From: CAZZEX01 sp964653285
Lineage (GTDB): Bacteria; Chloroflexota; Anaerolineae; B4-G1
NCBI GenBank assembly: GCA_964653285.1
Contig: CAZZEX010000011.1
Coordinates: forward strand, 1 to 64,000
Direction: 5' to 3'
DNA length: 64,000 nt
Shown here: positions 49,727-56,350 of the stretch, piece after piece
Layout of the letters: each line of letters opens with the position of its first letter
Numbering within the stretch: the first letter of the stretch is position 1
Position numbers and translations under genes: made by a program
Notes under the pieces: generated by a model
The model's input: the letters and a program-made list of their open reading frames with translations, nothing else
Database searches by the model: none
Told to the model about the DNA's origin: nothing

Positions 49727-50171
49727 GCTCCAGCCTCACCATGTCCAGGTAACCCACTGGCTCAATCAGTCGCACGTGCGGGGCAGGTGAATAATCCAAG
49801 ACATTGATCGCTTCGCGGGTGCGCGGGTGCACGGGGAAAATCACCGGCTCATCCAGGGCATCAAAGGCAGCCAGGATGTTGCGCAGGCGGGTCGCGTCGC
49901 TGGTGTTTTCGGCACGATGCACGGTAGCCAACAAGTAATGGCCTTCCGCAAGCCCTAATCGCTCCAATACATCTGAGCGATCTCGTGCCCGCTTCACGGC
50001 AAACGCCAGCGCGTCGGCCATCACGTCGCCCACCAGGTGGACGCCGCGCATGATACCCTCAGCCGCCAGGTTGTCAACTGCGGTCTGACTGGGACAGAGT
50101 AACAGGTCCGACAGATGGTCTGCCACCACGCGGTTGATCTCCTCGGGCATAGCGCGGTTAAAATAGAACAC
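49476..50171 (-). pseudogene. 5'-truncated UDP-GlcNAc 2-epimerase (wecB-like)
   Basis: 231 residues matching the C-terminal two thirds of WecB/WbpI: RAMPEEINRVVADHLSDLLLCPSQTAVDNLAAEG, LLATVHRAENTSD, VIFPVHPRTREAI, LTDSGGIQKEAYW, ITLRDETEWVETVEAGW. Compared with the intact gene at 58085, the first ~115 residues are missing; the match starts at the NRRMPEEINRV point. Upstream is an A/T-rich repeat, not coding sequence. ATG 50171 has no good ribosome site. Probably inactive. Confidence 0.88.
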
Positions 50172-50467
50172 GAATCAACACGGATCATACGGATGTACGC
50201 GGATAAAGATAAAAAATCTGTGAGAACCCGTTTCATCTGTGTGTATCCGTGTGCTATTTGTGCCTGTTTTGGGAAGAGCCTGAGCAGTTACGCCTCCTCG
50301 TACTCTTACCACGTCACCGGTTCTGAGAGGCCCGGGTCCAGTGCCACACAATCGGCCCCATTCAGCGGTCCCCACGAATCGCCGGTCAGCGCCAACCTGG
50401 CCAACGTCCTCCGCCTTGCGCAGCCCAATCCACAGTGCGTCTACAGGTTCGTCCCGCTCAGCAGGAT
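50166..50467. other. intergenic stretch with an ACACGGAT-type repeat
   Basis: From 50166 to ~50270 the sequence has repeated ACACGGAT/ATCCGTGT words in both orientations (for example AATCAACACGGATCATACGG and GTGTATCCGTGTGC), able to pair into a long imperfect hairpin. The rest to 50467 has no recognised gene. The repeat sits where the 5' third of the truncated wecB gene should be and may mark the break point. Confidence 0.6.
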
Positions 50468-51220
50468 TTACTCTGACGACTGAAGGAAGCCGTGTTGCCG
50501 CAACCGCTCTATCCAACCGCGGGCATACGCTTCTCCTCCCACCTCCAACGACACATTTTCCACCGCTGGCAGCGGCTCCTGCCACAGCCACTCTACCCGC
50601 AGCCAGAAACCGGGCAACGCCAGCGCGTGGTATTCGCCCTCTTTGCCACTGAAAGCCAGGCAATACCGTTTCTCTTCCAGATGATAGAACTCGACCCACT
50701 CTATCTGGGGGTCAATCAGCCAGTACTCTGGCACTCCACCTCGCGCATACTCGTAGAACTTTTCTCCCCGGTCCCGGCCTACGCTCTCCGGCGAGATGAT
50801 CTCAACTACCAGGTCAGCCGGACCGTCCAGGTAAGTCTCCTTCAGCCGGCCCAGATGCTCACTCGCTACAAACACCAGGTCTGGCTCCCGGCCCCGTTCC
50901 AGTTTCATTTGAAAGGGGGCGCTCAGAACAATACCCAGGCTGTGCTGTTCGACAAACATCCCCAGCACCTTCTCCAAGAAACCCACAAGTAGTTGGTGTT
51001 GCTTCGATGCCGGGCTGTACATCACCACCTCCCCGTCTACCCATTCTGCCAGCGTGTCCTCGTCGGCCCAGGCCAGGAACTCTTCGTAGGTCATCTTGGG
51101 ACGCTCCGCCGGCGACAGTAGCACCTCCAACAACCGGCTGCGCAGATCATCGTCGCGCGCCACCGATGCCCGCTCTCGTAGTGTCTCATCCCGTAACGTC
51201 ACAACTCCCCGCTCACTCAC
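50468..51220 (-). CDS. Uma2 family nuclease-like protein, copy 2
   Basis: 250 residues, the only Uma2 copy here without an internal stop. Begins at GTG 51220 (MSERGVVTLRDETLRE) with GGGAGGTGA just upstream. Core motifs: MTYEEFLAWADEDTLAEWVDGE, GREPDLVFVASEHL, DLVVEIISPESVGRDRGEKFYEYARGGVPEYWLIDP (PD-(D/E)XK arrangement). Tail LEVGGEAYARGWIERLRQHGF. Function not known; often in large numbers in Chloroflexota genomes. The first ~55 residues are identical in DNA to copy 3. Confidence 0.88.
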   Translation of the reverse strand: MSERGVVTLRDETLRERASVARDDDLRSRLLEVLLSPAERPKMTYEEFLAWADEDTLAEWVDGEVVMYSPASKQHQLLVGFLEKVLGMFVEQHSLGIVLSAPFQMKLERGREPDLVFVASEHLGRLKETYLDGPADLVVEIISPESVGRDRGEKFYEYARGGVPEYWLIDPQIEWVEFYHLEEKRYCLAFSGKEGEYHALALPGFWLRVEWLWQEPLPAVENVSLEVGGEAYARGWIERLRQHGFLQSSE

Positions 51221-51378
51221 CCGTCACCTCCCGTACCAGAATCCGATCCATCTTGCGAGCAGATACAGGCATTGCCAGGACGCCTTCTCCAGGAGGGAAA
51301 AAACCTGGCGCAACAGCTCCAACTGTTTTCGGAGCGAATGTCCCAATTCCTCAGCATCCTCCTCCAGGCTTTCATTGG

Positions 51379-51476
51379 AGGTGCGACGCACTTCTTGGCC
51401 TGTGAAAACGACAAGATATGCAGCAAAAGTGCGATAGCAGGTTTGTTCAGGGCAGCGATGGAAGTGCGTCGCACCT
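51379..51476. repeat. inverted repeat with palindromic 16-bp arms
   Basis: AGGTGCGACGCACTTC at 51379-51394 and its exact reverse complement at 51461-51476, 66 bases apart. Each arm itself contains the near-palindrome GTGCGACGCAC. It may be a small mobile repeat or a bidirectional terminator-like structure; no transposase is near. Confidence 0.8.
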
Positions 51477-51538
51477 TTAACTTAATGACATTGAATCCGC
51501 CATTGCTTCTTCGGGGCTCGGCCCCGCCCCGTAAAGGG

Positions 51539-51645
51539 GAATGACCTCATCGGTGACCAGGAATTGATCCTCAGGCCTCCCTATGGTGGGCGATAGAACT
51601 TGAGCGATGGTCTGGTCCAGAGCCTTGATATAAGTGACTCCCACG
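51539..51645. repeat. direct repeat R2, left copy
   Basis: Recurs at 52559-52666 with a few changes and a short insertion. On the minus strand it reads YIKALD(Q/R)(T/A)IAQVLSPTI, so it may be the end of a lost gene. The two copies flank the UPF0175/DUF3368 pair. Confidence 0.8.
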
Positions 51646-51649
51646 TCGG

Positions 51650-52162
51650 TCACAACTTATCCTTCCCCTCTCCCCCAGCGTTCAGCGCTCGGTTATACAA
51701 CCTTTCCGCGATCCAGAAGCCTCCCTGGTGCAACAGCCTATCCAACTCTGGTTTGAGTGACTCGATGCGCCCTTCTTGCTTGGCTCGGATCAAAAGCCCA
51801 ATAACACCTGTCTTCGACAAACCATACAAATCTGCGGTTCTTCGCGCATCCGACTCGTCTAAAAGCACCAATGCTGCTCGTTGCTCGACAGCCAGGGCAA
51901 TGACCGCGGATTCCCCATCATCCAGGTCGCGTCCTAAAAGCCGCAATAACGCTGTATCCGCGGGGGCTACTACCTCTATCCACCCCGCTTGACGCGCTTG
52001 CTCAACCTCGATTGCACCGGCTCTGCCCTTTCCCTCCTCGACAACTTCTCGCCACACCGCTGGGGGAACCGTGATACGTCCGTAGAACTCCTTCAGCAGG
52101 GCAAGTCGGCCGATAGCTGCCAGGTGGATTAAGGTTGAAGAATCACTGACGACCAAGCCCAT
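51650..52162 (-). CDS. DUF3368 PIN-domain toxin
   Basis: 170 residues from ATG 52162 (GAGGA upstream). PIN-like fold: VVSDSSTLIHLAAIGRLALLKEFYGRITVPPAVWREV, DLDDGESAVIALAVEQRAALVLLDESDARRTA, SKTGVIGLLIRAKQEG. Acidic residues D7, E in DDGES and D in LLDESDAR form the presumed RNase site. It overlaps the UPF0175 antitoxin gene by 20 bases, the normal pairing of these families. Confidence 0.92.
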   Translation of the reverse strand: MGLVVSDSSTLIHLAAIGRLALLKEFYGRITVPPAVWREVVEEGKGRAGAIEVEQARQAGWIEVVAPADTALLRLLGRDLDDGESAVIALAVEQRAALVLLDESDARRTADLYGLSKTGVIGLLIRAKQEGRIESLKPELDRLLHQGGFWIAERLYNRALNAGGEGKDKL

Positions 52163-52409
52163 ATTGGATGTCCTCTTCGAGCTCCGTGTCCGTATAGTGT
52201 CGCAGGATTCTACGCTCCCCAAGCAATTCCTCGAATTCCCAGCGCGTCATCTGTGCCAGGAGTCTGGCTTTGCCAAGCGGCAGCACGCCTCTCTGGTATA
52301 ATGCCAGCGCCAGTTCTTTGCGAAACTCATACTCTACTTCCTTTGGCGGTAATCTTGCCGCACCCAGGATCTCGGCAGGTATTTCTAAGGAGATTCCCAT
52401 TACTCCCAT
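52143..52409 (-). CDS. UPF0175 antitoxin
   Basis: 88 residues from ATG 52409 with a strong AGGAGG 7 bases upstream. Family pattern: ISLEIPAEILGAARLPPKEVEYEFRKELALALYQRGVLPLGKARLLAQMTRWEFEELL, a short DNA-binding (HTH-like) protein paired with DUF3368 toxins. Probably autoregulates the pair. Confidence 0.92.
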   Translation of the reverse strand: MGVMGISLEIPAEILGAARLPPKEVEYEFRKELALALYQRGVLPLGKARLLAQMTRWEFEELLGERRILRHYTDTELEEDIQYGLGRQ

Positions 52410-52558
52410 CGTTTCACCTCCTGACCGCAGCGCAAACGTCCTCACCCGCTTTTCCAGTTCTTTCTTACCCATCCCGCCATCCCTCCAAATTCACAATTTG
52501 CAACCCGAAATTCACGGTTGGTATTATACCACATCTGCAAATGTCTTTTCCATCCGCG

Positions 52559-52666
52559 GAAAATGACCTCATCGGTGACCAGGAATTGATTCTCAGACCT
52601 CCTTATCTATGGTGGGCGATAGAACTTGAGCGATGGCCCGGTCCAGAGCCTTGATATACGTCCGGG
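52559..52666. repeat. direct repeat R2, right copy
   Basis: Right copy of the repeat at 51539-51645. Here the minus-strand frame continues upstream as LQEKARTYIKALDRAIAQVLSPT, again without a recognised start. Confidence 0.78.
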
Positions 52667-52689
52667 CTTTCTCCTGCAGGCGCTTCCGT

Positions 52690-52745
52690 CCAGGCCCACG
52701 GCGCGGTAGGCATCGTGCGCCACCATGCGCCGGGCGCTCCAGGGC
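52690..52745 (-). pseudogene. short relic of a UDP-sugar dehydrogenase
   Basis: The minus strand reads MVAHDAYRAVGLDGS, matching VLMVAHDAYRAMDLGRL of the intact enzyme at 54574-55908 for ~12 codons before it diverges. It sits immediately behind Uma2 copy 3, just as the longer relic at 44795 sits behind copy 1, with the same joining sequence (TAAGCC(T/C)TGGAGCGCCC). Confidence 0.6.
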
Positions 52746-53528
52746 TTACTCTGCCGCTGGGAGAAAGCCACATCGTCGCAACCGCTCTATCAAGCGGCGA
52801 GCATACGCTTCTCCCCCCACCTCCAATGTGCCCAGCGTTCAAACGATCTTCAGTTCCTGCAAGACCTGCAATACAGGTGGCGTTTGCCACAGCCACACCA
52901 CGCGCAGCCAAAATCCGGGCACCACCACCGAGCGATATATCCCCTCTGCTTCCGGCACCAGCATCTGGTAGCGGCCCTGGGCACCCAGTTGGTAGAACTC
53001 GGCTTGCTCCCGCAGCGGGTCAATCAGCCAATACTCGGGAATACCCGCCCGCTCATATTCGTAGAACTTCTCCCCACGATCACGCCCCACGCTCTCCGGC
53101 GAGACGATCTCCACCACCAGGTCGGCTGGCCCCTCCAGGTGAGTCTCCTTCAGCCGTTCCAGATGCTCATTCGCCACAAAGAGCAAATCTGGTTCCCGGC
53201 CATGCTCCAGTTTCATCTGAAAGGGAGCGCTCAGGACCACTCCTAGATGATGCTGTTCAACAAAAGCACGCAACACGCTGGTCAGAAAATCCGCCAAGTT
53301 CTGGTGTTGCTTCGATGCCGGGCTGTACATCACCACCTCCCCGTCTACCCATTCCGCCAGCGTGTCCTCGTCGGCCCAGGCCAGGAACTCTTCGTAGGTC
53401 ATCTTGGGACGCTCCGCCGGCGACAGTAGCACCTCCAACAACCGGCTGCGCAGATCATCGTCGCGCGCCACCGATGCCCGCTCTCGTAGTGTCTCATCCC
53501 GTAACGTCACAACTCCCCGCTCACTCAC
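52746..53528 (-). pseudogene. Uma2 family nuclease-like protein, copy 3 (mosaic, in-frame TGA)
   Basis: Begins at GTG 53528 with the same start, ribosome site and first ~55 residues as copy 2 (MSERGVVTLRDETLRE...LSPAERPKMTYEEF). From QHQNLADFLTSVLRAF onward it equals copy 1, including the nonsense TGA at 52839-52841 and the same tail to TAA at 52746. It therefore looks like a recombinant of copies 1 and 2. The frame to the TGA is 229 residues and keeps the PD-(D/E)XK motifs. Confidence 0.87.
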
Positions 53529-53736
53529 CCGTCACCTCCCGTATGCCAGGTTCCGCATCATCATACCACAGCCACCACCCCTGTCAAGACATCTTACAAG
53601 GACGAAAATGACTCCGGTCCGCCCAATTTCCGCTTCAGAACCCACCAGAATGTGCCTTCGGTCTCCGTGGCCACCACAATCTGTCCACGCACTCGCTGCT
53701 CAGGCCGCCCACGTACATCACCGGCGGATTCTTGAG
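53529..53736. other. intergenic, nothing recognised
   Basis: About 200 bases between Uma2 copy 3 and the split hicA gene. Frames here are short and match nothing I know. Confidence 0.4.
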
Positions 53737-54116
53737 TCACTTCAGCAATGCCATAAACTCATCGCGCGTTAACTCCGTATCACGGAGTACTTTGCGTAAA
53801 AGGCCCCGCCCGATAGGGCAATCGCATTTATCCCATTCGCTCGGCCTGGATCGCCAGATCCAGGCCCTAGCCACTGGATTTGGCAATCCAGCGGGAGCAA
53901 AAAGGGCTTTTCGGTGTCCCAAAGTCTGCCCGACATTATAAATGCGATTGCCCTGCCCCGCCCTATGTCCTGACCAGAATGGACAGGTACGATAACCACC
54001 CGTCCATCCGGGTGCTTCATCCGCACGTGACTTCCCTTCTGACGGACGACCTGAAAGCCCGCTTTTTCGAGGGCACGTATGAGTTCCGAAGCTCTTAACA
54101 CGGGCAGTCTCAGCAT
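53737..54116 (-). pseudogene. hicA: hicA toxin gene split by a MITE-like insertion
   Basis: The front (from 54116) encodes a normal HicA: LRASELIRALEKAGFQVVRQKGSHVRMKHPDGRVVIVPVHSGQDIGRG, with the catalytic His in GSHVRMKH. The expected end, GLLRKVLRDTELTRDEFMALLK, is found at 53814-53737, separated by 140 bases of inserted DNA plus a target duplication. Joined, the two parts give a ~75-residue HicA of normal length. As it stands the frame runs into the insert and ends at 53769, so the toxin is probably inactive. It overlaps the hicB stop codon. Confidence 0.92.
53815..53954. mobile_element. 140-bp MITE-like element inserted in hicA
   Basis: Perfect 17-bp terminal inverted repeats: AGGGCAATCGCATTTAT at 53815-53831 and its reverse complement at 53938-53954. 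Flanked by a 12-base target duplication with one mismatch, GCCCCGCCCGAT (53803-53814) and GCCCCGCCCTAT (53955-53966). The interior has two further short palindromes around CTGGATCGCCAGATCCAG and CTGGATTTGGCAATCCAG. It encodes no protein; a transposase elsewhere would have moved it. Confidence 0.92.
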
Positions 54117-54334
54117 CAGACGACCACCTTTTGAATGCCTACAACCTCTGACAGGATTTCCTCACCTTGTTCTCCTTCAAGGCAAAGCTCAATAACTTCC
54201 CTCATATTCGCCATCAGTTCATCAAGGGTTCTTTCCTGGCTGTAACACGCTCGCAACTGAGGCACCTCACCCACGTAATATCCATCTTCATCACGTTCAA
54301 TGATCACGTAGAATTCTCGCATAGCCATATCCAT
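54116..54334 (-). CDS. hicB: HicB antitoxin
   Basis: 72 residues from ATG 54334 (GAGGAAG upstream; an internal ATG two codons on is also possible). HicB N-terminal fold: REFYVIIERDEDGYYVGEVPQLRACYSQERTLDELMANMREVIELCLEGE. It lacks a C-terminal DNA-binding extension, as in the shorter HicB forms. Its stop overlaps the start of hicA. With hicA disrupted, the antitoxin may persist without partner. Confidence 0.92.
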   Translation of the reverse strand: MDMAMREFYVIIERDEDGYYVGEVPQLRACYSQERTLDELMANMREVIELCLEGEQGEEILSEVVGIQKVVV

Positions 54335-54493
54335 TTTGCTTCCTCTACTTCCCCACTCCTCACACTCTCGCGATTGCACGCCCACCGGGCCATCCACGTG
54401 CTTGCTGTGGATCGTCTTCCTCGCTACCTCGTAGGTATAAGAGCGAATTGCGAATCCCTTATGAGCCCAGTTTGAGATCCATCGTCAACCGGA
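54335..54493. other. intergenic, nothing recognised
   Basis: About 160 bases before hicB. No gene recognised; this is where the promoter of hicBA would be expected, but I see no clear motif. Confidence 0.35.
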
Positions 54494-54574
54494 TCATCTC
54501 GCTCCCTCCCACAACTCGGGTGCCGGCCCGGTCTTGCCCTTGCCGTCCAGTATCACCAGGATCTCAGCCGCATT
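54494..54574 (-). pseudogene. short wecB-like C-terminal relic
   Basis: The frame reads AEILVILDGKGKTGPAPELWEGA and a stop, matching AEALAILDGRGKAGRVPELWDG in the chimeric protein at 48764-49465, i.e. the last ~30 residues of a WecB-type epimerase. It begins right at the stop codon of the intact dehydrogenase gene, suggesting an old wbpA-wecB gene pair here. Confidence 0.75.
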
Positions 54575-55908
54575 CACTCGCTTTTGATGTGCCCCACTCC
54601 TACGCTCCAATATTCCCATCCCGCCACCCGGGCCTGCTCTGCCGACAACATATTGCGCCCGTCAATCAGGACGGGCCGGGCAACCTGCGACCGTAGCCTG
54701 CCCAGGTCCATAGCGCGGTAGGCATCGTGCGCCACCATCAAGACAATCACATCGCAACCCCGCCCCACTTCTTCCACGTCGCCCCGGTACTCGGGTACCC
54801 ATGGGTCGTGGATCGTCACCTCGGCTCCGAGTTCCCGCAGCCGCGCCACCAGCACCTCGCTGGGGCTGTTGCGTGTGTCGTCGGTGTTCTCCCGGTAGGT
54901 ATAGCCCAGCACGGCCACCTTTGCGTCTGCGATGTCTACTCCGGCTTCCTGCAGCGCCTTGACCGTCAGGGCGACCACGTGCAGCGGCATCCCGTCGTTG
55001 ATCGCCCGCGCTGCCGGGATCAGCCTCGGCTCAAAACCATCGCCAGCGTTGGCGATGAGCAGCCAGGGGTCTTTGGGGATGCAGTGACCTCCCACGCCAG
55101 CACCGGGCAGGTGCATGCTTCGATAGGGCGATTTGTTCACCAACTCGCGTATCTGCCACACGTCGGCGCCCATATCTTCACATAAAAGGGCCATCTCGTT
55201 AGCAAAGGCGATTTGCACGTCCCGGTAGGCGTTCTCCATCGTCTTCACCAGTTCCGCCGTCAGGCAATCCACCGGGTCCAGGTCGGCTTGCACGACGTGG
55301 CGATAGAGCGCGACGGCCAGTTCCGCCGCCTCCGGGTTCCACCCACCCACCACACGATGACAACCCTGAATATTCGCCAGCAACTTACCGGGCATCACCC
55401 GCTCCGGGCAATTGACCAGGTAGAAATCCTCGTTCACTCGTAGCCCGGAGGCTTCCTCCAGAATGGGCTTTACGACCTTTACCATCGTTCCCGGCGCGAT
55501 GGTGGATTCGATAATCACCATCGTGCCACGCGAGAGATTGTGTCCCAAGTCAGTCAGCGCCCCGCGCAGTGCTTGGTAGCCCGGTTTCTTCGTCACCCGG
55601 TCCACCGGCGTTTCGACAGCGATGAGCACCGCTTGTGCCTCTCGACAGACTTCGCAGTCAGTCGTGGCCCGGAAGCGGCCTGCGGACACTACCTGTGCCA
55701 GTAGTTCTGCTAGCTCCGGCTCTTTGCCTTCAATGGGACACTCCCCCCGGTTGATCACCTCCACCTTTTCCCGGTTGCGCCGGATGCCCACCACCGGGAA
55801 GCCAGCATCGGCAAACAGGCAGGCCACCGGCAAGCCCACGTATCCCAGGCCCAACACAACCACGTTCGCCGTCTTGCTTTCGATCGCTGCTAAAAGGCTA
55901 TCTGTCAC
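54574..55908 (-). CDS. wbpA: UDP-N-acetylglucosamine 6-dehydrogenase (WbpA-like)
   Basis: 444-residue UDP-sugar dehydrogenase that oxidises C6 of a UDP-N-acetylhexosamine to a uronic acid with NAD. N-terminal VVLGLGYVGLPVACLFADAGF; GTMVIIESTIAPGTM; PERVMPGK; the central VDCLTAELVKTMENAYRDVQIAFANE with the catalytic Lys; GAGVGGHCIPKDPW with the catalytic Cys; C-terminal AVLGYTYRENTDDTRNSPSEVL. The sequence type is that of WbpA/WecC rather than UDP-glucose dehydrogenase. Start GTG 55908 overlaps the stop of the upstream mini-gene (GTGA). It opens the UDP-diNAc-uronic acid route served by the WbpB/E/D/I genes. Confidence 0.92.
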   Translation of the reverse strand: MTDSLLAAIESKTANVVVLGLGYVGLPVACLFADAGFPVVGIRRNREKVEVINRGECPIEGKEPELAELLAQVVSAGRFRATTDCEVCREAQAVLIAVETPVDRVTKKPGYQALRGALTDLGHNLSRGTMVIIESTIAPGTMVKVVKPILEEASGLRVNEDFYLVNCPERVMPGKLLANIQGCHRVVGGWNPEAAELAVALYRHVVQADLDPVDCLTAELVKTMENAYRDVQIAFANEMALLCEDMGADVWQIRELVNKSPYRSMHLPGAGVGGHCIPKDPWLLIANAGDGFEPRLIPAARAINDGMPLHVVALTVKALQEAGVDIADAKVAVLGYTYRENTDDTRNSPSEVLVARLRELGAEVTIHDPWVPEYRGDVEEVGRGCDVIVLMVAHDAYRAMDLGRLRSQVARPVLIDGRNMLSAEQARVAGWEYWSVGVGHIKSE

Positions 55909-56036
55909 GTTGTCTTCCTCTCTGAGACTTCCAATTCCGCCTTTAACGGTTCGTACTTGCGTACGGGATAGCGAATCATGCGCCCCTCGCTCACGCCAAT
56001 GACGGCAGCGCGCACAGGCCGATGTTTCTCGCTCAT
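55905..56036 (-). pseudogene. 43-codon deletion remnant of a WbpB-like oxidoreductase
   Basis: ATG 56036 to TGA 55905 reads MSEKHRPVRAAVIGV joined directly to SEGRMIRYPVRKYEPLKAELE. The first part is the N-terminal Rossmann start of Gfo/Idh/MocA dehydrogenases; the second resembles their C-terminal end (PV.K.EPLKAELE). About 300 residues are missing between, and the frame is kept. The ribosome site GAGGAG and the overlap with wbpA (GTGA) are intact, so the mini-gene may survive as a translational lead-in for wbpA. Confidence 0.65.
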
Positions 56037-56080
56037 AACTCGAGCCACTCCTCGCGTGTGATCCCCACCCTGGGCCTAAG
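56033..56080 (-). pseudogene. C-terminal scrap of a hicA gene
   Basis: The frame reads VGITREEWLEL and stops, like the C-terminal end of HicA proteins (GIT.EEFLEL). It lies directly behind the HicB-like gene, where hicA would be expected. Only ~15 codons remain. Confidence 0.45.
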
Positions 56081-56348
56081 CGGCGTAAGCCGGGACATCC
56101 TGCTCCTCGATAGGCACTCCCTCTAAAACGGGGATAGGCAATCCGAGTTGAAGAGCCAACGTCAGATTCCCTTCAACCGCATCGCGTAGGTTATCACGTG
56201 CTTCTTCGAACGTCTCCCCTTGTGAAAAGAAGCCCGATGCCCCCGGCACCCGCGCGACGATTATTCCGTTCTCGTCCCGCTCATACTCTGCCCGTTCAAG
56301 CGCGGCCTGAACGTAACGCGAAATAGAGATCATCTTCACTTTAGGCAA
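56076..56348 (-). CDS. HicB-like antitoxin (orphan)
   Basis: 90 residues: YVQAALERAEYERDENGIIVARVPGASGFFSQGETFEEARDNLRDAVEGNLTLALQLGLPIPVLEGV, the UPF0150/HicB fold. TTG 56348 is the likely start, with GGAGGAA 5-6 bases upstream; ATG 56333 is an alternative. It lies 2 bases behind the aminotransferase gene and so shares its transcript. Its toxin partner is reduced to a scrap. Confidence 0.85.
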   Translation of the reverse strand: MPKVKMISISRYVQAALERAEYERDENGIIVARVPGASGFFSQGETFEEARDNLRDAVEGNLTLALQLGLPIPVLEGVPIEEQDVPAYAA

Positions 56349-56350
56349 TA

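Larger units (their letters stand above)
51225..51649. other. gene-poor stretch with inverted and direct repeats
   Basis: No clear gene. A minus-strand frame without start codon ending at 51224 reads SLEEDAEELGHSLRKQLELLRQ and WQCLYLLARWIGFWYGR; it is helical, but I do not recognise it. The segment also holds a pair of small palindromes (51379-51394, 51461-51476) and the left copy of a ~107-base direct repeat (51539-51645). Confidence 0.5.

Noticed and set aside
52715..53611. Plus-strand Pro/Arg-rich frame of 298 codons
   Set aside because: Antisense of Uma2 copy 3; the same false frame appears opposite copies 1 and 2.
53815..53954. Natural C-terminal extension of HicA
   Set aside because: Perfect inverted ends, target duplication and recovery of the normal HicA end on the far side show an insertion.
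54574..55908. UDP-glucose 6-dehydrogenase
   Set aside because: Possible, but sequence style (PERVMPGK, GVGGHCIPKDPW) and neighbours WbpD, WbpE and WbpI favour a UDP-N-acetylhexosamine substrate.
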